Shown here one piece after another: positions 17,167 through 26,626 of a DNA stretch of 64,000 bases (its first letter is position 1; each line of letters opens with the position of its first letter). The DNA comes from Sipunculus nudus (lineage: Eukaryota; Annelida; Sipuncula; Golfingiida; Sipunculidae). A program made the translations under genes and the position numbers. The DNA lies in NCBI GenBank assembly GCA_026874595.1, contig JAPPUL010000079.1, positions 1,979,001-2,043,000 of the forward strand, in the 5' to 3' direction. The notes below the pieces were generated by a model. It worked only from the letters and a program-made list of their open reading frames with translations, searched no databases and was not told where the DNA came from.

Positions 17167-18546
17167 TTATTTATAATCTTTTTGAAGATTATTAAAACGC
17201 GCCAAGCTAGGATTAAATAGAAGGTTTACAACACCTGTTGGACCATTTCTCTGCTTTGCCACAATAAGCTCAGCTGTCCCTTTTGCCTCTTCGTTATTAG
17301 GATTGTAATATTCATCTCTGTATATAAATAAAACAATATCTGCATCTTGCTCAAGTGCTCCAGAGTCTCTTAAATCTGATAATCTGGGTCTATGATCTCC
17401 TCCTCTTATTTCTACTTGTCTTGATAGCTGGGATAAGGCTAAAATAGTTATATTAAGTTCGCGTGCAAGGGTTTTTAGGGATCTAGATATTTCTGCTATC
17501 TCATTTTGCCGTCCTTCTGTTCTTTTATTACTTGCTATTGATATGAGTTGCAGGTAATCTATTATTATTAAGCTCAAATCTTCTTGAGAGGCAAGACGTC
17601 TTGCTTTTGCTCTTATCTCAAGAGGGGTTATCGATGGCGTGTCGTCTATAAATATCTTTGTTGTAGATAAAAGTGATACCGAGTCTGTTATATGATAAAA
17701 GTCACTCTTCTCAAGCTTACCAGTTCGAATTTTTTGTGAGTCTACACCACTATTTGAGCTTATCAAACGTTGGCATAGCTGGCTTTTGGACATCTCTAAA
17801 GAAAAAAATGCTATTGCTTTATCTGTTTTTAACGCTATATTTTCTGTTAGGTTAAGGGCAAATGCTGTCTTACCCATTGAGGGACGTGCTGCTAATATGA
17901 TTAAATCTGAGGCTTGAAATCCGCCTGTTAATGAGTCTAAGTCAAAAAATTTACTTGGAATCCCCGTTATCTTATTCTTACTATGGTAAAGCATTTCTAT
18001 GTGATCTACTGCTTCACTTAGTGCAGGCTTTATCTCTTCAAATCCACCACCTATTCGCTTATTTGCTATCTCAAATATCTTTGATTCAGCGCGGTCTATT
18101 AAATCATCTGAACGATCACTTTCACTATTTGCTTCTTTAATTAAGTCAGTACATACTTTTATAAGTCGTCTTAACTCAGCTTTCTCTTTTAATATCTTTA
18201 TGTAATATTCGGCATTTGCTGATGTCGGAAGTGTGTTTACTATATCGTCTAAATATTCTGCTCCTCCTCCTTGGACAAATATTGTTTTACCACTAAGTTT
18301 ATTATTTACTGTTATTAAGTCTATTGGGGTATTTTCTTCGTATAACTCAAGTATTGTAGAGACTATCTCTTTATGAAGGTCATAGTAAAAATCATCAATT
18401 GATACACTTTCTGCTACCTCTCCAAGCACTTCTTTATCAATTAGTAGCGACGCTATTACCGCTTGCTCTATCTCTTTTGTGTATGGTCCTTTATTTTCTA
18501 ATAGTGAAGTCTTTTCCATCATTAACCGTAAACTACACCTCAACAT
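17167..18546 (-). CDS. dnaB: replicative DNA helicase DnaB
   Basis: 459 residues. The N-terminal DnaB domain (EIEQAVIASLLIDKEVLGEV) is followed by the RecA-like helicase core: Walker A ARPSMGKTAFALN, FSLEMSKSQLCQRL, Walker B LIIIDYLQLI, QNEIAEISRSLKTLARELN, LSQLSRQVE, and SGALEQDADIVLFIYRDEYY. It is a hexameric helicase that unwinds DNA ahead of the fork. Two starts are possible: TTG at 18546 with AAGG well spaced upstream, or ATG at 18522/18519 nearer the conserved region. In many bacteria dnaB follows rplI directly; here about 3 kb separate them. Confidence 0.95.
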   Translation of the reverse strand: MLRCSLRLMMEKTSLLENKGPYTKEIEQAVIASLLIDKEVLGEVAESVSIDDFYYDLHKEIVSTILELYEENTPIDLITVNNKLSGKTIFVQGGGAEYLDDIVNTLPTSANAEYYIKILKEKAELRRLIKVCTDLIKEANSESDRSDDLIDRAESKIFEIANKRIGGGFEEIKPALSEAVDHIEMLYHSKNKITGIPSKFFDLDSLTGGFQASDLIILAARPSMGKTAFALNLTENIALKTDKAIAFFSLEMSKSQLCQRLISSNSGVDSQKIRTGKLEKSDFYHITDSVSLLSTTKIFIDDTPSITPLEIRAKARRLASQEDLSLIIIDYLQLISIASNKRTEGRQNEIAEISRSLKTLARELNITILALSQLSRQVEIRGGDHRPRLSDLRDSGALEQDADIVLFIYRDEYYNPNNEEAKGTAELIVAKQRNGPTGVVNLLFNPSLARFNNLQKDYK

Positions 18547-19535
18547 TAACCTTAAGTTAATATATAAGTCTAAAAAATACCAACTCTATAAAAGACAAAG
18601 CCTAATTAACATTGATACAATATAACATAAACTATTAAGGCATTATGAGTATAATATATTATGTGTTTGTTAATATTTTAAAAAATAGTACTTAATGTCA
18701 TATATCATTTTATCTGCCTCTATTATAATATCTATTTATATTAGAGTACTATTTATCAAAATATTAAAATAATCCCTAACACCTTTTAATCTTGAGCTAA
18801 ACCTCATATACCTCCTTCACAGAAATATACCTAAATGACGCTAAATAATCACTAATAAACCGCCCTATATAACATAGCTCATTAAACTATTATGAGTATA
18901 ATATACTATTATAATATAGTATGAAATTAAAACAATATCATACTTATCTAAAAAACTCTAATCTTAAATACCCTTATATAGAACTACCCACGCTATCTTA
19001 AATTAATAGCTATATAAATAGCTCATTCTCTAACTCCTTTAAGTCTTCCTCTCTTTTAACCCTAACTTTTCCTTATACAATAATTCAAGCAACACTCCCA
19101 AAAAATATTAAAGCAATATCCCTAACTATATAACTACCAATAATAACAAACTTATTAGTACCAATAGCCAATCTATTACTTTTATATGATTACTTCTTTT
19201 TATTCTAAAATTAATAGAAAATAACCCTGATGTAGATTCTACATTGCATCCATATCTCTTGACTTTCTATACAACAATATAACAAGACAATCCCTCTGCT
19301 ACTAATAACATTACTAATAACAGTTACAACTCATAACTATAGGAACAAGGTCTCACAACAAAATTATAAAAATATCATCATAAACCCTCCGCTATACCTA
19401 ATTAGGCACTATCTATTATATATAATAGCTTAAATTAGTAAAGTGAAAATATACACAAAAGCTATCAAAATGCTAATTCTATACAAAGCGAAAATAAAAT
19501 AGGATATAATTAGAAACTAAAGGTTTATTAAAATG
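18547..19535. other. intergenic region, about 1 kb, without a recognisable gene
   Basis: Extremely AT-rich and full of stop codons on both strands. I see no RNA gene. Two degenerate copies of an element of about 40 bases containing TTATGAGTATAATATA occur near 18621-18661 and 18868-18908. It may be the remains of decayed genes, because it adjoins the inserted ald and a TPR pseudogene. Confidence 0.5.
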
Positions 19536-19564
19536 TTGACTAGTAAAATAAAAGTAGGTATTAT
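19536..19564 (+). promoter_or_regulatory. sigma-70-type promoter for ald
   Basis: TTGACT at 19536-19541, a 17-base spacer, and TATTAT at 19559-19564, about 65 bases before the ald ATG. The hexamers and spacing are the same as in the promoter of the large TPR gene (26358-26386). Confidence 0.8.
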
Positions 19565-19629
19565 CTTAAAATTATAGCTTTAAGCTTTTTATATAAAAAA
19601 TAAAATGAATTATATATAATAATATTATT

Positions 19630-20769
19630 ATGATAACCATTGGTATACCAAAAGAAATAAAACCATTCGAAAATAGAGTAGGTTTAATACCTTTTTACGT
19701 TGAAAAATTAGTTAAACAGGGAAATAAAGTATTAGTCCAAAAAAAAGCCGGCCTACAGGCCGGTATATATGATCAGGAGTATGTAAAAGTAGGAGCTACT
19801 ATAGTAGACAATATTAAAGACGTTTATGCTCAAGCAAGCTTAATTATAAAAGTAAAAGAACCTCAACAAGAAGAATATAACCTTATTAGAGAAAAACAAA
19901 TTATATTTACCTTCTTCCACTTCCCGTCCAACTTTCAACTTCTTGAAAATATTATGAAATCTAAGTGTATTGCAATAGCATACGAAACTCTAGAAACTGA
20001 AGATAATAGAATACCTATCCTATCACAAATGAGTGCCATAGCCGGTAAACTATCTATCCAAGTTGGAATGCACTACCTAGAAAATATAAACGGGGGGAAA
20101 GGTGTATTACTAGGAGGTACTAAAATTAACCCCGGTAATGTGTTAATAATAGGTGGTGGAATCGCAGGCACTAACGCCTGCTACGTCGCAAGTCGACTAG
20201 GAGCAAATATAACGCTACTAGATACAAATCCACAGCGATTTAAAGCATTACAAGAAATTATGCCAAGCAATACCGTGAAACTCTTGTACTCTAATGAAGA
20301 AAATATAGTAAATACATTAAAAACTACCGACCTAGTAATATCAGCCATACACACAATAGGTAAAAAACCCCCTATAATAATAAAGAAAGATATGCTAAAA
20401 ATAATGGATAAAAAAAGCGTTTTAGTTGATATATCTATAGACCAAGGCGGTACATTTGAAACAAGTCGTCCAACTAACTACGATAACCCTACCTATATAG
20501 AAAGTGATATGGTGCATTACTGCGTAACAAATATGCCAAGTATCGTAGCTAAAACATCCACCCATGTACTATCCCATGCAAGCTTCCCGTTTATCCAACA
20601 AATAGCACTTAACAATATTATAATAGCAATAGAAAATGAACCTTACCTTAAAACAGGATTAAACACCATCTATGGACAAGTAGTAAATAAAAACATAGCA
20701 AATAACTTCAATATTAATTGGGTAGAACCCGATAAAGTGCTAAATAGTATAAAAATACTTGATAATTAA
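19630..20769 (+). CDS. ald: alanine dehydrogenase
   Basis: 379 residues, slightly longer than the usual 370. The N-terminus MITIGIPKEIKPFENRVGLIP is the alanine dehydrogenase/transhydrogenase signature with the substrate Arg and Lys. The NAD-binding motif is NVLIIGGGIAGTNACYVASRLGA, with D just downstream (LLDTNPQRF), and the catalytic-region ETLETEDNRIPILSQMSAIAGKLSIQ is intact. It interconverts L-alanine and pyruvate plus ammonia using NAD. Inside the gene a GC-rich inverted repeat (CCGGCC-TACA-GGCCGG near 19750-19765) stands out. It is monocistronic with its own promoter and opposite to the dnaB/rplI genes on either side. Confidence 0.93.
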   Translation: MITIGIPKEIKPFENRVGLIPFYVEKLVKQGNKVLVQKKAGLQAGIYDQEYVKVGATIVDNIKDVYAQASLIIKVKEPQQEEYNLIREKQIIFTFFHFPSNFQLLENIMKSKCIAIAYETLETEDNRIPILSQMSAIAGKLSIQVGMHYLENINGGKGVLLGGTKINPGNVLIIGGGIAGTNACYVASRLGANITLLDTNPQRFKALQEIMPSNTVKLLYSNEENIVNTLKTTDLVISAIHTIGKKPPIIIKKDMLKIMDKKSVLVDISIDQGGTFETSRPTNYDNPTYIESDMVHYCVTNMPSIVAKTSTHVLSHASFPFIQQIALNNIIIAIENEPYLKTGLNTIYGQVVNKNIANNFNINWVEPDKVLNSIKILDN

Positions 20770-20828
20770 TTACCTAAGCCGGAGTACCCCTTTTGGGCAA
20801 AAATAATATAGATGATAGTATAGTGGTA

Positions 20829-21505
20829 ATGGAAAAGCTTGCCCGTACATACCTAGAAACAGGTAAGTATAGTCAGTCTATAAAATATTACCAAAAAATA
20901 CTTGAAGAAATAGAAAAAAAAATGACCAGCTCGGCTATAGCAATATTTGTAACTCAATAGGTAATGTCTACCTAATTAAAAAAGACTATGAGTCTGCGTT
21001 AGAGTTCCGTAAAAAAGCACTTACAATAAGAATAGAACTAAAAAATGAAATGTATATAGCAGAGTCTTATAACGATATTGGCGTCATATATCAAAAAATG
21101 ACAATGCTACATGATGCTTTTGACTATTATAATAAAAGCTTAGCCTCGCTGAATGATAATAAAAACCTATATTGGAAAGCTATTGTATATACCAACCTAG
21201 GCTCCCTAACATATAAAGAAAAAAAACTAGCTAATAGTATAACATATTATGACATAGCTTATAAACTATTTAATGAACTAAATGAAATACAAAAAATGGC
21301 AGAAATAAAATATAACCTCGGAATAATCCATTATTGTAATAATGATAATAATAATGCCCTTAAATCGCTCAATCCTCTAAACCATGTTTTACATATAGCA
21401 TTTTTTTTAAATGATATATGTAAAAAACGGTTATTATTAATTTCTCATCAATCCAATAGCAATATAATTATTTTAGGTGATTTTTTTATTTATGCAAGCC
21501 TTTAA
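20829..21505 (+). pseudogene. decayed TPR-repeat gene with poly-A frameshift
   Basis: The frame from the ATG at 20829 (in-frame TTG at 20793) encodes TPR-like sequence (ARTYLETGKYSQSIKYYQKI) and stops after a run of nine A at 20914-20922. In the next frame TPR sequence resumes at once (SNICNSIGNVYLIKKDYESA) and runs to 21505. A tenth A would join the two. The end also degenerates (NNDNNNALKSL, then unrelated hydrophobic sequence), and there is no signal peptide. The repeats resemble those of the 834-residue TPR protein at 23768. It is probably a broken fragment; transcriptional slippage on the A-run is a less likely alternative. Confidence 0.7.
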
Positions 21506-21518
21506 TTTCTTTCGATTC

Positions 21519-22091
21519 TTATTTACTCTCTATCTCGTTCCCTTTATCCTCTTCCTTTTTATCTTCTTCTTTATCTTCCTTAACTTCCTCTGCCTCCAGT
21601 GATCCTTTAACTTCTACAACACCGTCTTCCTTAACATCTTCTTCCTTATCTTTTATAATTACTTTTAGTTTTGCTATCATCTCTCCATATAGCTCTACCA
21701 AAACCTCTCTTACCCCTATTTCGCGTATGGGGGTGTTTAATTGGATTGCTCGTTTCTCAACAACTATTTCTTGCTCTGATAATCTGTGATGTATATCGTT
21801 TTTGTTTACTGAGCCAAATAATTTTCCTTTTTCACTTACGTTTTCCACAAATATTAGCTCAAGACCATCTAACTTTTCATACAAACTCTTGGACTTCTCT
21901 CCCTTAATCTCTTTGCGCTTTTCTATCTCTTCACGTTCCTCTTCAAGCTTCATTAATGTATATTTATTACATACTACTGCGTAGGAAAATGGAATTAAAT
22001 AATTTCTTGCATAACCTCCCTTCACATTCTTTATGTCTCCTTCTTCTCCAAGTCCGTATACATCTTTTTTTAGTATTACTTTTGTTTGCAT
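21519..22091 (-). CDS. rplI: 50S ribosomal protein bL9 with long acidic tail
   Basis: 190 residues against the usual 148 or so. The N-terminal domain is canonical: MQTKVILKKDVYGLGEEGDIKNVKGGYARNYLIP (seen across residues 1-34), then a connecting helix and the C-terminal domain (GKLFGSVNKNDI, GVREVLVELYGEMIAKLKVIIK). The last 40 or so residues are an extra, highly charged Glu/Lys/Asp tail. It binds 23S rRNA near the L1 stalk. It is part of the rpsF-ssb-rpsR-rplI block on the minus strand. Confidence 0.95.
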   Translation of the reverse strand: MQTKVILKKDVYGLGEEGDIKNVKGGYARNYLIPFSYAVVCNKYTLMKLEEEREEIEKRKEIKGEKSKSLYEKLDGLELIFVENVSEKGKLFGSVNKNDIHHRLSEQEIVVEKRAIQLNTPIREIGVREVLVELYGEMIAKLKVIIKDKEEDVKEDGVVEVKGSLEAEEVKEDKEEDKKEEDKGNEIESK

Positions 22092-22156
22092 TTTTCCCCT
22101 TAGTATAATCTTTTTCTTTTAATAAAGACTACTTTTTTTATATAGCCTTTTATAGA

Positions 22157-22615
22157 TTAGGTCCCACGCTCTGTATAAGATAATAGTGCTATTGAACGTG
22201 CCCTCTTTATTTCTCTTATTACTAATCTATGATGTTTTGCACAAAAGCCACTTAGGCGTCTTGGTAATATCTTGCCACGGTCTGTTATAAACCTCTTTAG
22301 AAAGTATACGTTCTTATAATCTATTTCTCCTATAAAGTCTTTTGTGCATACTTTGCAAACTTTTTTTCTGTAGTAAAAATTACTCCCTGCAGGCTTTTTT
22401 ATATAACTAGGTCTTTGAGTTTTGAATTGCTGATTTTGGTACGGAGGTCTTTCGCGCCTACTCTCTCCTTTCTCTCTCCTGTCCGTTACTGATGTTGTTT
22501 CTCTTACATCTTCTACTAATTTATTGGGTTTAGTAGTTGCTTCCGCTGGTTTAACATCATCTGACATTGTTTTTATTGTCTCTTCACTGTTTTTGTTACT
22601 TGTATCTTCTTCCAT
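22157..22615 (-). CDS. rpsR: 30S ribosomal protein bS18 with long N-terminal extension
   Basis: 152 residues against about 75 for most bS18. The C-terminal half is canonical: [60 protein letters not shown]. Residues 1-75 are a Lys/Glu/Thr/Pro-rich, probably disordered extension; extensions of this kind are known in some lineages. It partners bS6 on the 30S platform. The first methionine is followed by acidic residues and no signal. It lies between ssb and rplI. Confidence 0.95.
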   Translation of the reverse strand: MEEDTSNKNSEETIKTMSDDVKPAEATTKPNKLVEDVRETTSVTDRREKGESRRERPPYQNQQFKTQRPSYIKKPAGSNFYYRKKVCKVCTKDFIGEIDYKNVYFLKRFITDRGKILPRRLSGFCAKHHRLVIREIKRARSIALLSYTERGT

Positions 22616-22692
22616 TTATAATTTGCCCTACTTGAGTTTTTATCATTTTATGATTTGATATATATTATAGACTATCTTAAAAGCAGATTAAT

Positions 22693-23148
22693 TTAAAATG
22701 GTATATCGTCATTAGCTTCAAAGTCTCCCAGATTATTACCATTTTCTTTAGTGCTCGACATAGAACTTTCTTCATCTATATTCCTTTCACTTTTTAATTC
22801 TTTCTTTTGTTGAGACGGGCTTAAAAACTGTATTCTATCTGCTACTATCTCTACTTTAGAGCGTTTTGTTCCGTTTTGATCTTCCCACCTATTTTGGCGT
22901 AGCGAACCCTGAACTCCAATTTGTTGTCCTTTTGAAAGATATGAGTTTGATAGCTCTGCAGTCTTGCCAAATGTTATTATGTCAAAATAATATACTTCGT
23001 CCTCTTGATTACCATCTTTACGCCCTACTTTGTTTACTGCAAGACTTATAGGGCATATTGCAACCCCACTCTTTGAATACCTAAGTTCTGTGTCACGAGT
23101 TAGCCTTCCTATTAACGTAACTTGGTTTATATCCCATACGGACGCCAT
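22693..23148 (-). CDS. ssb: single-stranded DNA-binding protein
   Basis: About 151 residues. The OB fold is clear: VWDINQVTLIGRLTRDTELRY, VAICPISLAVNK, YYFDIITFGKTAELSNSYLSKGQQIGVQGSLR and VEIVADRIQFL. The C-terminus is a charged linker ending in the acidic tip DDIPF that recruits partner proteins. The frame extends four codons to an ATG at 23160, but GAGGA sits correctly before the ATG at 23148, which I take as start. It lies between rpsF and rpsR. Confidence 0.95.
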   Translation of the reverse strand: MASVWDINQVTLIGRLTRDTELRYSKSGVAICPISLAVNKVGRKDGNQEDEVYYFDIITFGKTAELSNSYLSKGQQIGVQGSLRQNRWEDQNGTKRSKVEIVADRIQFLSPSQQKKELKSERNIDEESSMSSTKENGNNLGDFEANDDIPF

Positions 23149-23213
23149 TATATTCCTCAATCAAATTGTATTTTTAGCATTCTTTTTGTTTATAGATGAG
23201 AGCACTATTTACT

Positions 23214-23630
23214 CTATACTTCTTGTCCCTGTTGCCCCCCGTGGCTGTATTTTCTATTATAGGGTTGGGAATAGGGTTTAGTTATTCCGATTTGACTAGA
23301 AGATCGTGTATTTGTCATAACTCCATTGCCACTTGACTTGATCTTCTTATCATTGTATACTATACACATATATTTTAATATATCTTCCTTAAGTTTAATC
23401 TCATTATCCAAGTCCTTTATAACATTAGGTCGTGCCTGAAAGTATACTAAACAATAATACCCATTATTTTGTTTTTTTATTGGGTAAGCAAGCGTTTTAA
23501 CTCCTATGTCCTCGACTTTTTCTATAGAACAATTGTTTCCTTTGAGCATGGACAAGGTAGCTTCTTTTATCCGCTCATGTTCAAACACATTTAATATAAA
23601 CATTATCTCATATTTTTTTCTTTTTAGCAA
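23214..23630 (-). CDS. rpsF: 30S ribosomal protein bS6
   Basis: About 138 residues. KKYEIMFILNVFEHERIKEA at the N-terminus, VEDIGVKTLAYPIKKQNNGYYCLVYFQA in the middle, and LKEDILKYMCIVYNDKK match bS6. A Ser/Gly/Tyr/Gln-rich tail of about 35 residues follows. The frame allows GTG at 23636, but AAGGA has proper spacing to the TTG at 23630, which I prefer. It is the first gene of the ribosomal block and is preceded by a consensus promoter. Confidence 0.93.
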   Translation of the reverse strand: MLKRKKYEIMFILNVFEHERIKEATLSMLKGNNCSIEKVEDIGVKTLAYPIKKQNNGYYCLVYFQARPNVIKDLDNEIKLKEDILKYMCIVYNDKKIKSSGNGVMTNTRSSSQIGITKPYSQPYNRKYSHGGQQGQEV

Positions 23631-23669
23631 AATCACATCCTTAATTTATTATTGACTCTAAAACGCTAA

Positions 23670-23698
23670 ATTATAAACAGCATTAAAGACTTTGTCAA
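23670..23698 (-). promoter_or_regulatory. sigma-70-type promoter for rpsF-ssb-rpsR-rplI
   Basis: On the minus strand: TTGACA at 23698-23693, a 17-base spacer, TATAAT at 23675-23670. Both hexamers match consensus exactly. The predicted leader before the rpsF start is only about 30 bases, so there is little room for a long bS6:bS18-type autoregulatory leader. Confidence 0.88.
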
Positions 23699-23767
23699 CA
23701 ACAAAATATACTTTTATACATCTTTAAGCTTATAAGAACTTCTTTTATCCTATTTTATTATCCTATT

Positions 23768-26272
23768 TTATCCTAACTCTTCAAGTTTCTTAAGATATAA
23801 TTCCTGTGCCTCAGTAGACTTACCTAAAGACTTTAATATTTCAATACGTTCAGCCATATATGTATAGGCATTTTTGTAATCACCTTTAAGCACATATCCG
23901 TATGTTATTCCAAGACAAGATATTGCAACTTCAGGCATATTAGATTTCTGTTTTTCTTCTCTGTATGCTATTTGATAGATTTCAAATGCTTTATTCGTAT
24001 CACCACTCGCCTCATATGCATACGCAAGCCTGTTATAATTAAACGGGATTTTCGGATTTAAAGTTTCGTTAATAGGTATAAATGTATTGTAATATTCTAT
24101 AGCAGCTTGAGGATTACCAGATGCAATGCTTGCATCTCCTAAATACTTAGTTGTAAGAGCTAGTATTGTGGGGTCCTTCTGAGTTTGCCTGTATGGAAGT
24201 GTAGATTCCAAAGCTTTTGTTGCTTCATTATATTTCCCAGCCTCAACATAAGCCTGTCCAAGGTTGAAGGCTACTGCAGCATTATCTTTAGGCATATCAT
24301 TTTCTGATAATATATTATAACCCTTCTCGTATTCTAACACAGCTTCTTCAACTTTACCTTGTTTATAAAGTACAAGCCCTATATTGTTGCGTGATATTGC
24401 TATGCTGTATTGATCACCAAGCTCTTGAGCAATTTCTAAAGCTTTGGTATACTCTTGAAGAGCCTTATCATTATTATCTTCTGAATAATGCAAAGCTCCG
24501 ATATTGTTATGTATAGCTATAAGACGTGGTTTAGCAGGCCCGTTAGAATAATTTAGTGCTTTATTGTAATTTTCAAGAGCAAGCTTAGTTTCATTTTGCC
24601 CTTGATATAAAGCGGCAAGATTAATATAATTGTTTCTAAGGCCAGGGTTAATGCCTAGCTTTGTATCTATTTCAATAGATTTCTGAATATAGTCTAAAGC
24701 CTTATCGTACTCACCTTTCTTTTGATATACAAGTCCCAAGATACTGTATGAAGAGGATATATCAGGAGCAGCACCTGAATCTTCATTAATAGAGATAGCA
24801 TTATTGATATTATCAAGAGCCTCATCATACTTTCCAAGCCTATACTGTACAAGAGCAATATTTCGAAGCAACATAGCAGTAAACGGGCGTGCCCCAAGCT
24901 GCTGGCTTGCAGATAACGCCTCATTGACATTATCCATAGCAGGATAAAAAAGCCCTCGTTTTAGATTAATAATTCCTATATAGTTGTTATATAGAATAGG
25001 GCTTGTTATAGAATTAATATTCCTTCCAGCTTCCTCAGCCTTCTCGTAAAATGCTAGTGCATCATTGTATTGGCCTGTAAGGCGAGCGACCTCACCCAAG
25101 TTGTTGTAAATAGTAATGATTTGATAAGAGTTTTTAAGTGGCTTTGAAGATTCAAGTGCTCTTTGGAGGTAATTTTTAGCTTTAGAATAATTGCCTTTAC
25201 TAATTTCTATTTCCGCAATATAATTAAGAGGAGTTGCTTCACCTGGCTTATCATCAAGTTCTTTTCTTAAAGCCAGAGAATTGTTGAAGAACTTTAGAGC
25301 TTTATCATAGAAGCCTTGAGCCTGATAAACATATCCGATATTGTTACTGATGACAGCAACGTTTCTACTAAGAAGTTGTTCACGATAAAAGATAAGAGAA
25401 CGCTTAAATGAAGAGAGAGCTTTATTATAATCGCCCATTTTAGAATAAATGAACCCGACATTATTGCTACTGTATGCGATACCAGAGTCGTTGTTAATCT
25501 CTTCGTTTATTTGAAGAGATTGCTTATGAAGTATTAAAGCGTTTTCGTAATCGCCCCGAGCTTGAGCAATTCTACCAAGCCAAGCAACAGATCTCGCTTC
25601 TTCGGTTTTAATGCCAAGCTCCTTACTGATATTCAAAGCAATGGTACCATGTTTATAAGCCTGCTCAAACTGGCCTTGATAGAAGTAAAGCTCTGCGAGG
25701 TTAATATTGGAAGAGTATACCCCGATACGTATTTTATTTTTCTCGCTATTGTTAAGCGCGATGTTATAATTCTTGAGAGCGTTTTCATAATCGCCTTGTA
25801 GTGTAAAAATAAGTCCAATAAGGTTATGAGCCTCATGGTCTTCAGGATTATCCTTAAGAGCCTGGTTTAGCAAATCTTTAGCAGTTTTGATATCACCAAG
25901 GTCAACTTCTATTTCAGCACGACGGACCAAAGGGTTAGTAACAAGAGATTTATACTCCTGTTCAGATATGTTCTTATCTTCGATCTTGTCATTTTTGTTA
26001 TTTTGAGTTTTTTGATTTTTAGAGTCGTCTTTAGAGACAAGTTGGTTTTGATCTTGCTTTATGTCATTGCTTATCTTATCATCAGACTCATCAGCAGGCA
26101 TTTTTTGATTGTCAACCTCGTCAGACTTTTCTTTTATAGCGTCTTGATTTTTTTGTTCTTGATTTTGTTCCTGACCTGGCAAATGGCTGGCAATATTTTT
26201 AGATAAGAGGGCAGTAGTGCTTAAAAAGAATATAAACGTAAATAATATAAACGTTTTAAAGAAATAATGCAT
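23768..26272 (-). CDS. large secreted TPR-repeat protein, 834 aa
   Basis: An N-terminal hydrophobic signal peptide (TFILFTFIFFLSTTALLS) is followed by an Asn/Gln/Lys/Asp-rich low-complexity segment (residues about 35-105). Then come roughly sixteen to eighteen tandem TPR units of about 40 residues, repeating the patterns GDYxxAL, YxKALxxF and AxxxNNIGxVYxxxG. Such arrays are protein-binding scaffolds. Location in periplasm or at the surface is predicted from the signal peptide. No enzymatic domain is seen. Plus-strand composition changes from C-rich in the 3' half to G-rich in the 5' half of the gene. It has its own promoter at 26358-26386. Confidence 0.85.
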   Translation of the reverse strand: MHYFFKTFILFTFIFFLSTTALLSKNIASHLPGQEQNQEQKNQDAIKEKSDEVDNQKMPADESDDKISNDIKQDQNQLVSKDDSKNQKTQNNKNDKIEDKNISEQEYKSLVTNPLVRRAEIEVDLGDIKTAKDLLNQALKDNPEDHEAHNLIGLIFTLQGDYENALKNYNIALNNSEKNKIRIGVYSSNINLAELYFYQGQFEQAYKHGTIALNISKELGIKTEEARSVAWLGRIAQARGDYENALILHKQSLQINEEINNDSGIAYSSNNVGFIYSKMGDYNKALSSFKRSLIFYREQLLSRNVAVISNNIGYVYQAQGFYDKALKFFNNSLALRKELDDKPGEATPLNYIAEIEISKGNYSKAKNYLQRALESSKPLKNSYQIITIYNNLGEVARLTGQYNDALAFYEKAEEAGRNINSITSPILYNNYIGIINLKRGLFYPAMDNVNEALSASQQLGARPFTAMLLRNIALVQYRLGKYDEALDNINNAISINEDSGAAPDISSSYSILGLVYQKKGEYDKALDYIQKSIEIDTKLGINPGLRNNYINLAALYQGQNETKLALENYNKALNYSNGPAKPRLIAIHNNIGALHYSEDNNDKALQEYTKALEIAQELGDQYSIAISRNNIGLVLYKQGKVEEAVLEYEKGYNILSENDMPKDNAAVAFNLGQAYVEAGKYNEATKALESTLPYRQTQKDPTILALTTKYLGDASIASGNPQAAIEYYNTFIPINETLNPKIPFNYNRLAYAYEASGDTNKAFEIYQIAYREEKQKSNMPEVAISCLGITYGYVLKGDYKNAYTYMAERIEILKSLGKSTEAQELYLKKLEELG

Positions 26273-26357
26273 AAGTACACTCCATTATAAAAAATAGGCT
26301 ATAAACAAATGGCACATTTAAAGGAAAAGCACCTAAGAATAACCTTTAATGTATTTT

Positions 26358-26386
26358 ATAATAATACAAGGTAAAATAATAGTCAA
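26358..26386 (-). promoter_or_regulatory. sigma-70-type promoter for the large TPR gene
   Basis: On the minus strand: TTGACT at 26386-26381, a 17-base spacer, TATTAT at 26363-26358. The leader to the start codon is about 80 bases. The rest of the 354-base gap between the TPR gene and the beta-barrel gene shows only A-rich sequence, including a short direct repeat of AAAAAAGAAGAGT near 26458-26485. Confidence 0.78.
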
Positions 26387-26626
26387 CGTAAATTATCCAT
26401 AAAAGGGATATATTATAAAATACTTGTTAAGGCTAAGGGATATGACAAAATTTGTTAAAAAAGAAGAGTAAAAAAGAAGAGTAAAAAAAGATGTTTAATA
26501 TTTGGGATAAATTTATAGAGAGGAGGTTGCTTAGCAAAAAAAAATAAAAAAGTAAAATTATATTATTAAACTATAATAAGTTATAAGAAAAAGTTGTTGT
26601 AAATGGGAATTGTAAGATAAAAGGCG

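Noticed and set aside
18621-18908. Pair of about 40-base similar elements as insertion-sequence ends
   Set aside because: The copies are degenerate, in direct orientation and made of low-complexity AT sequence; no transposase lies between them.
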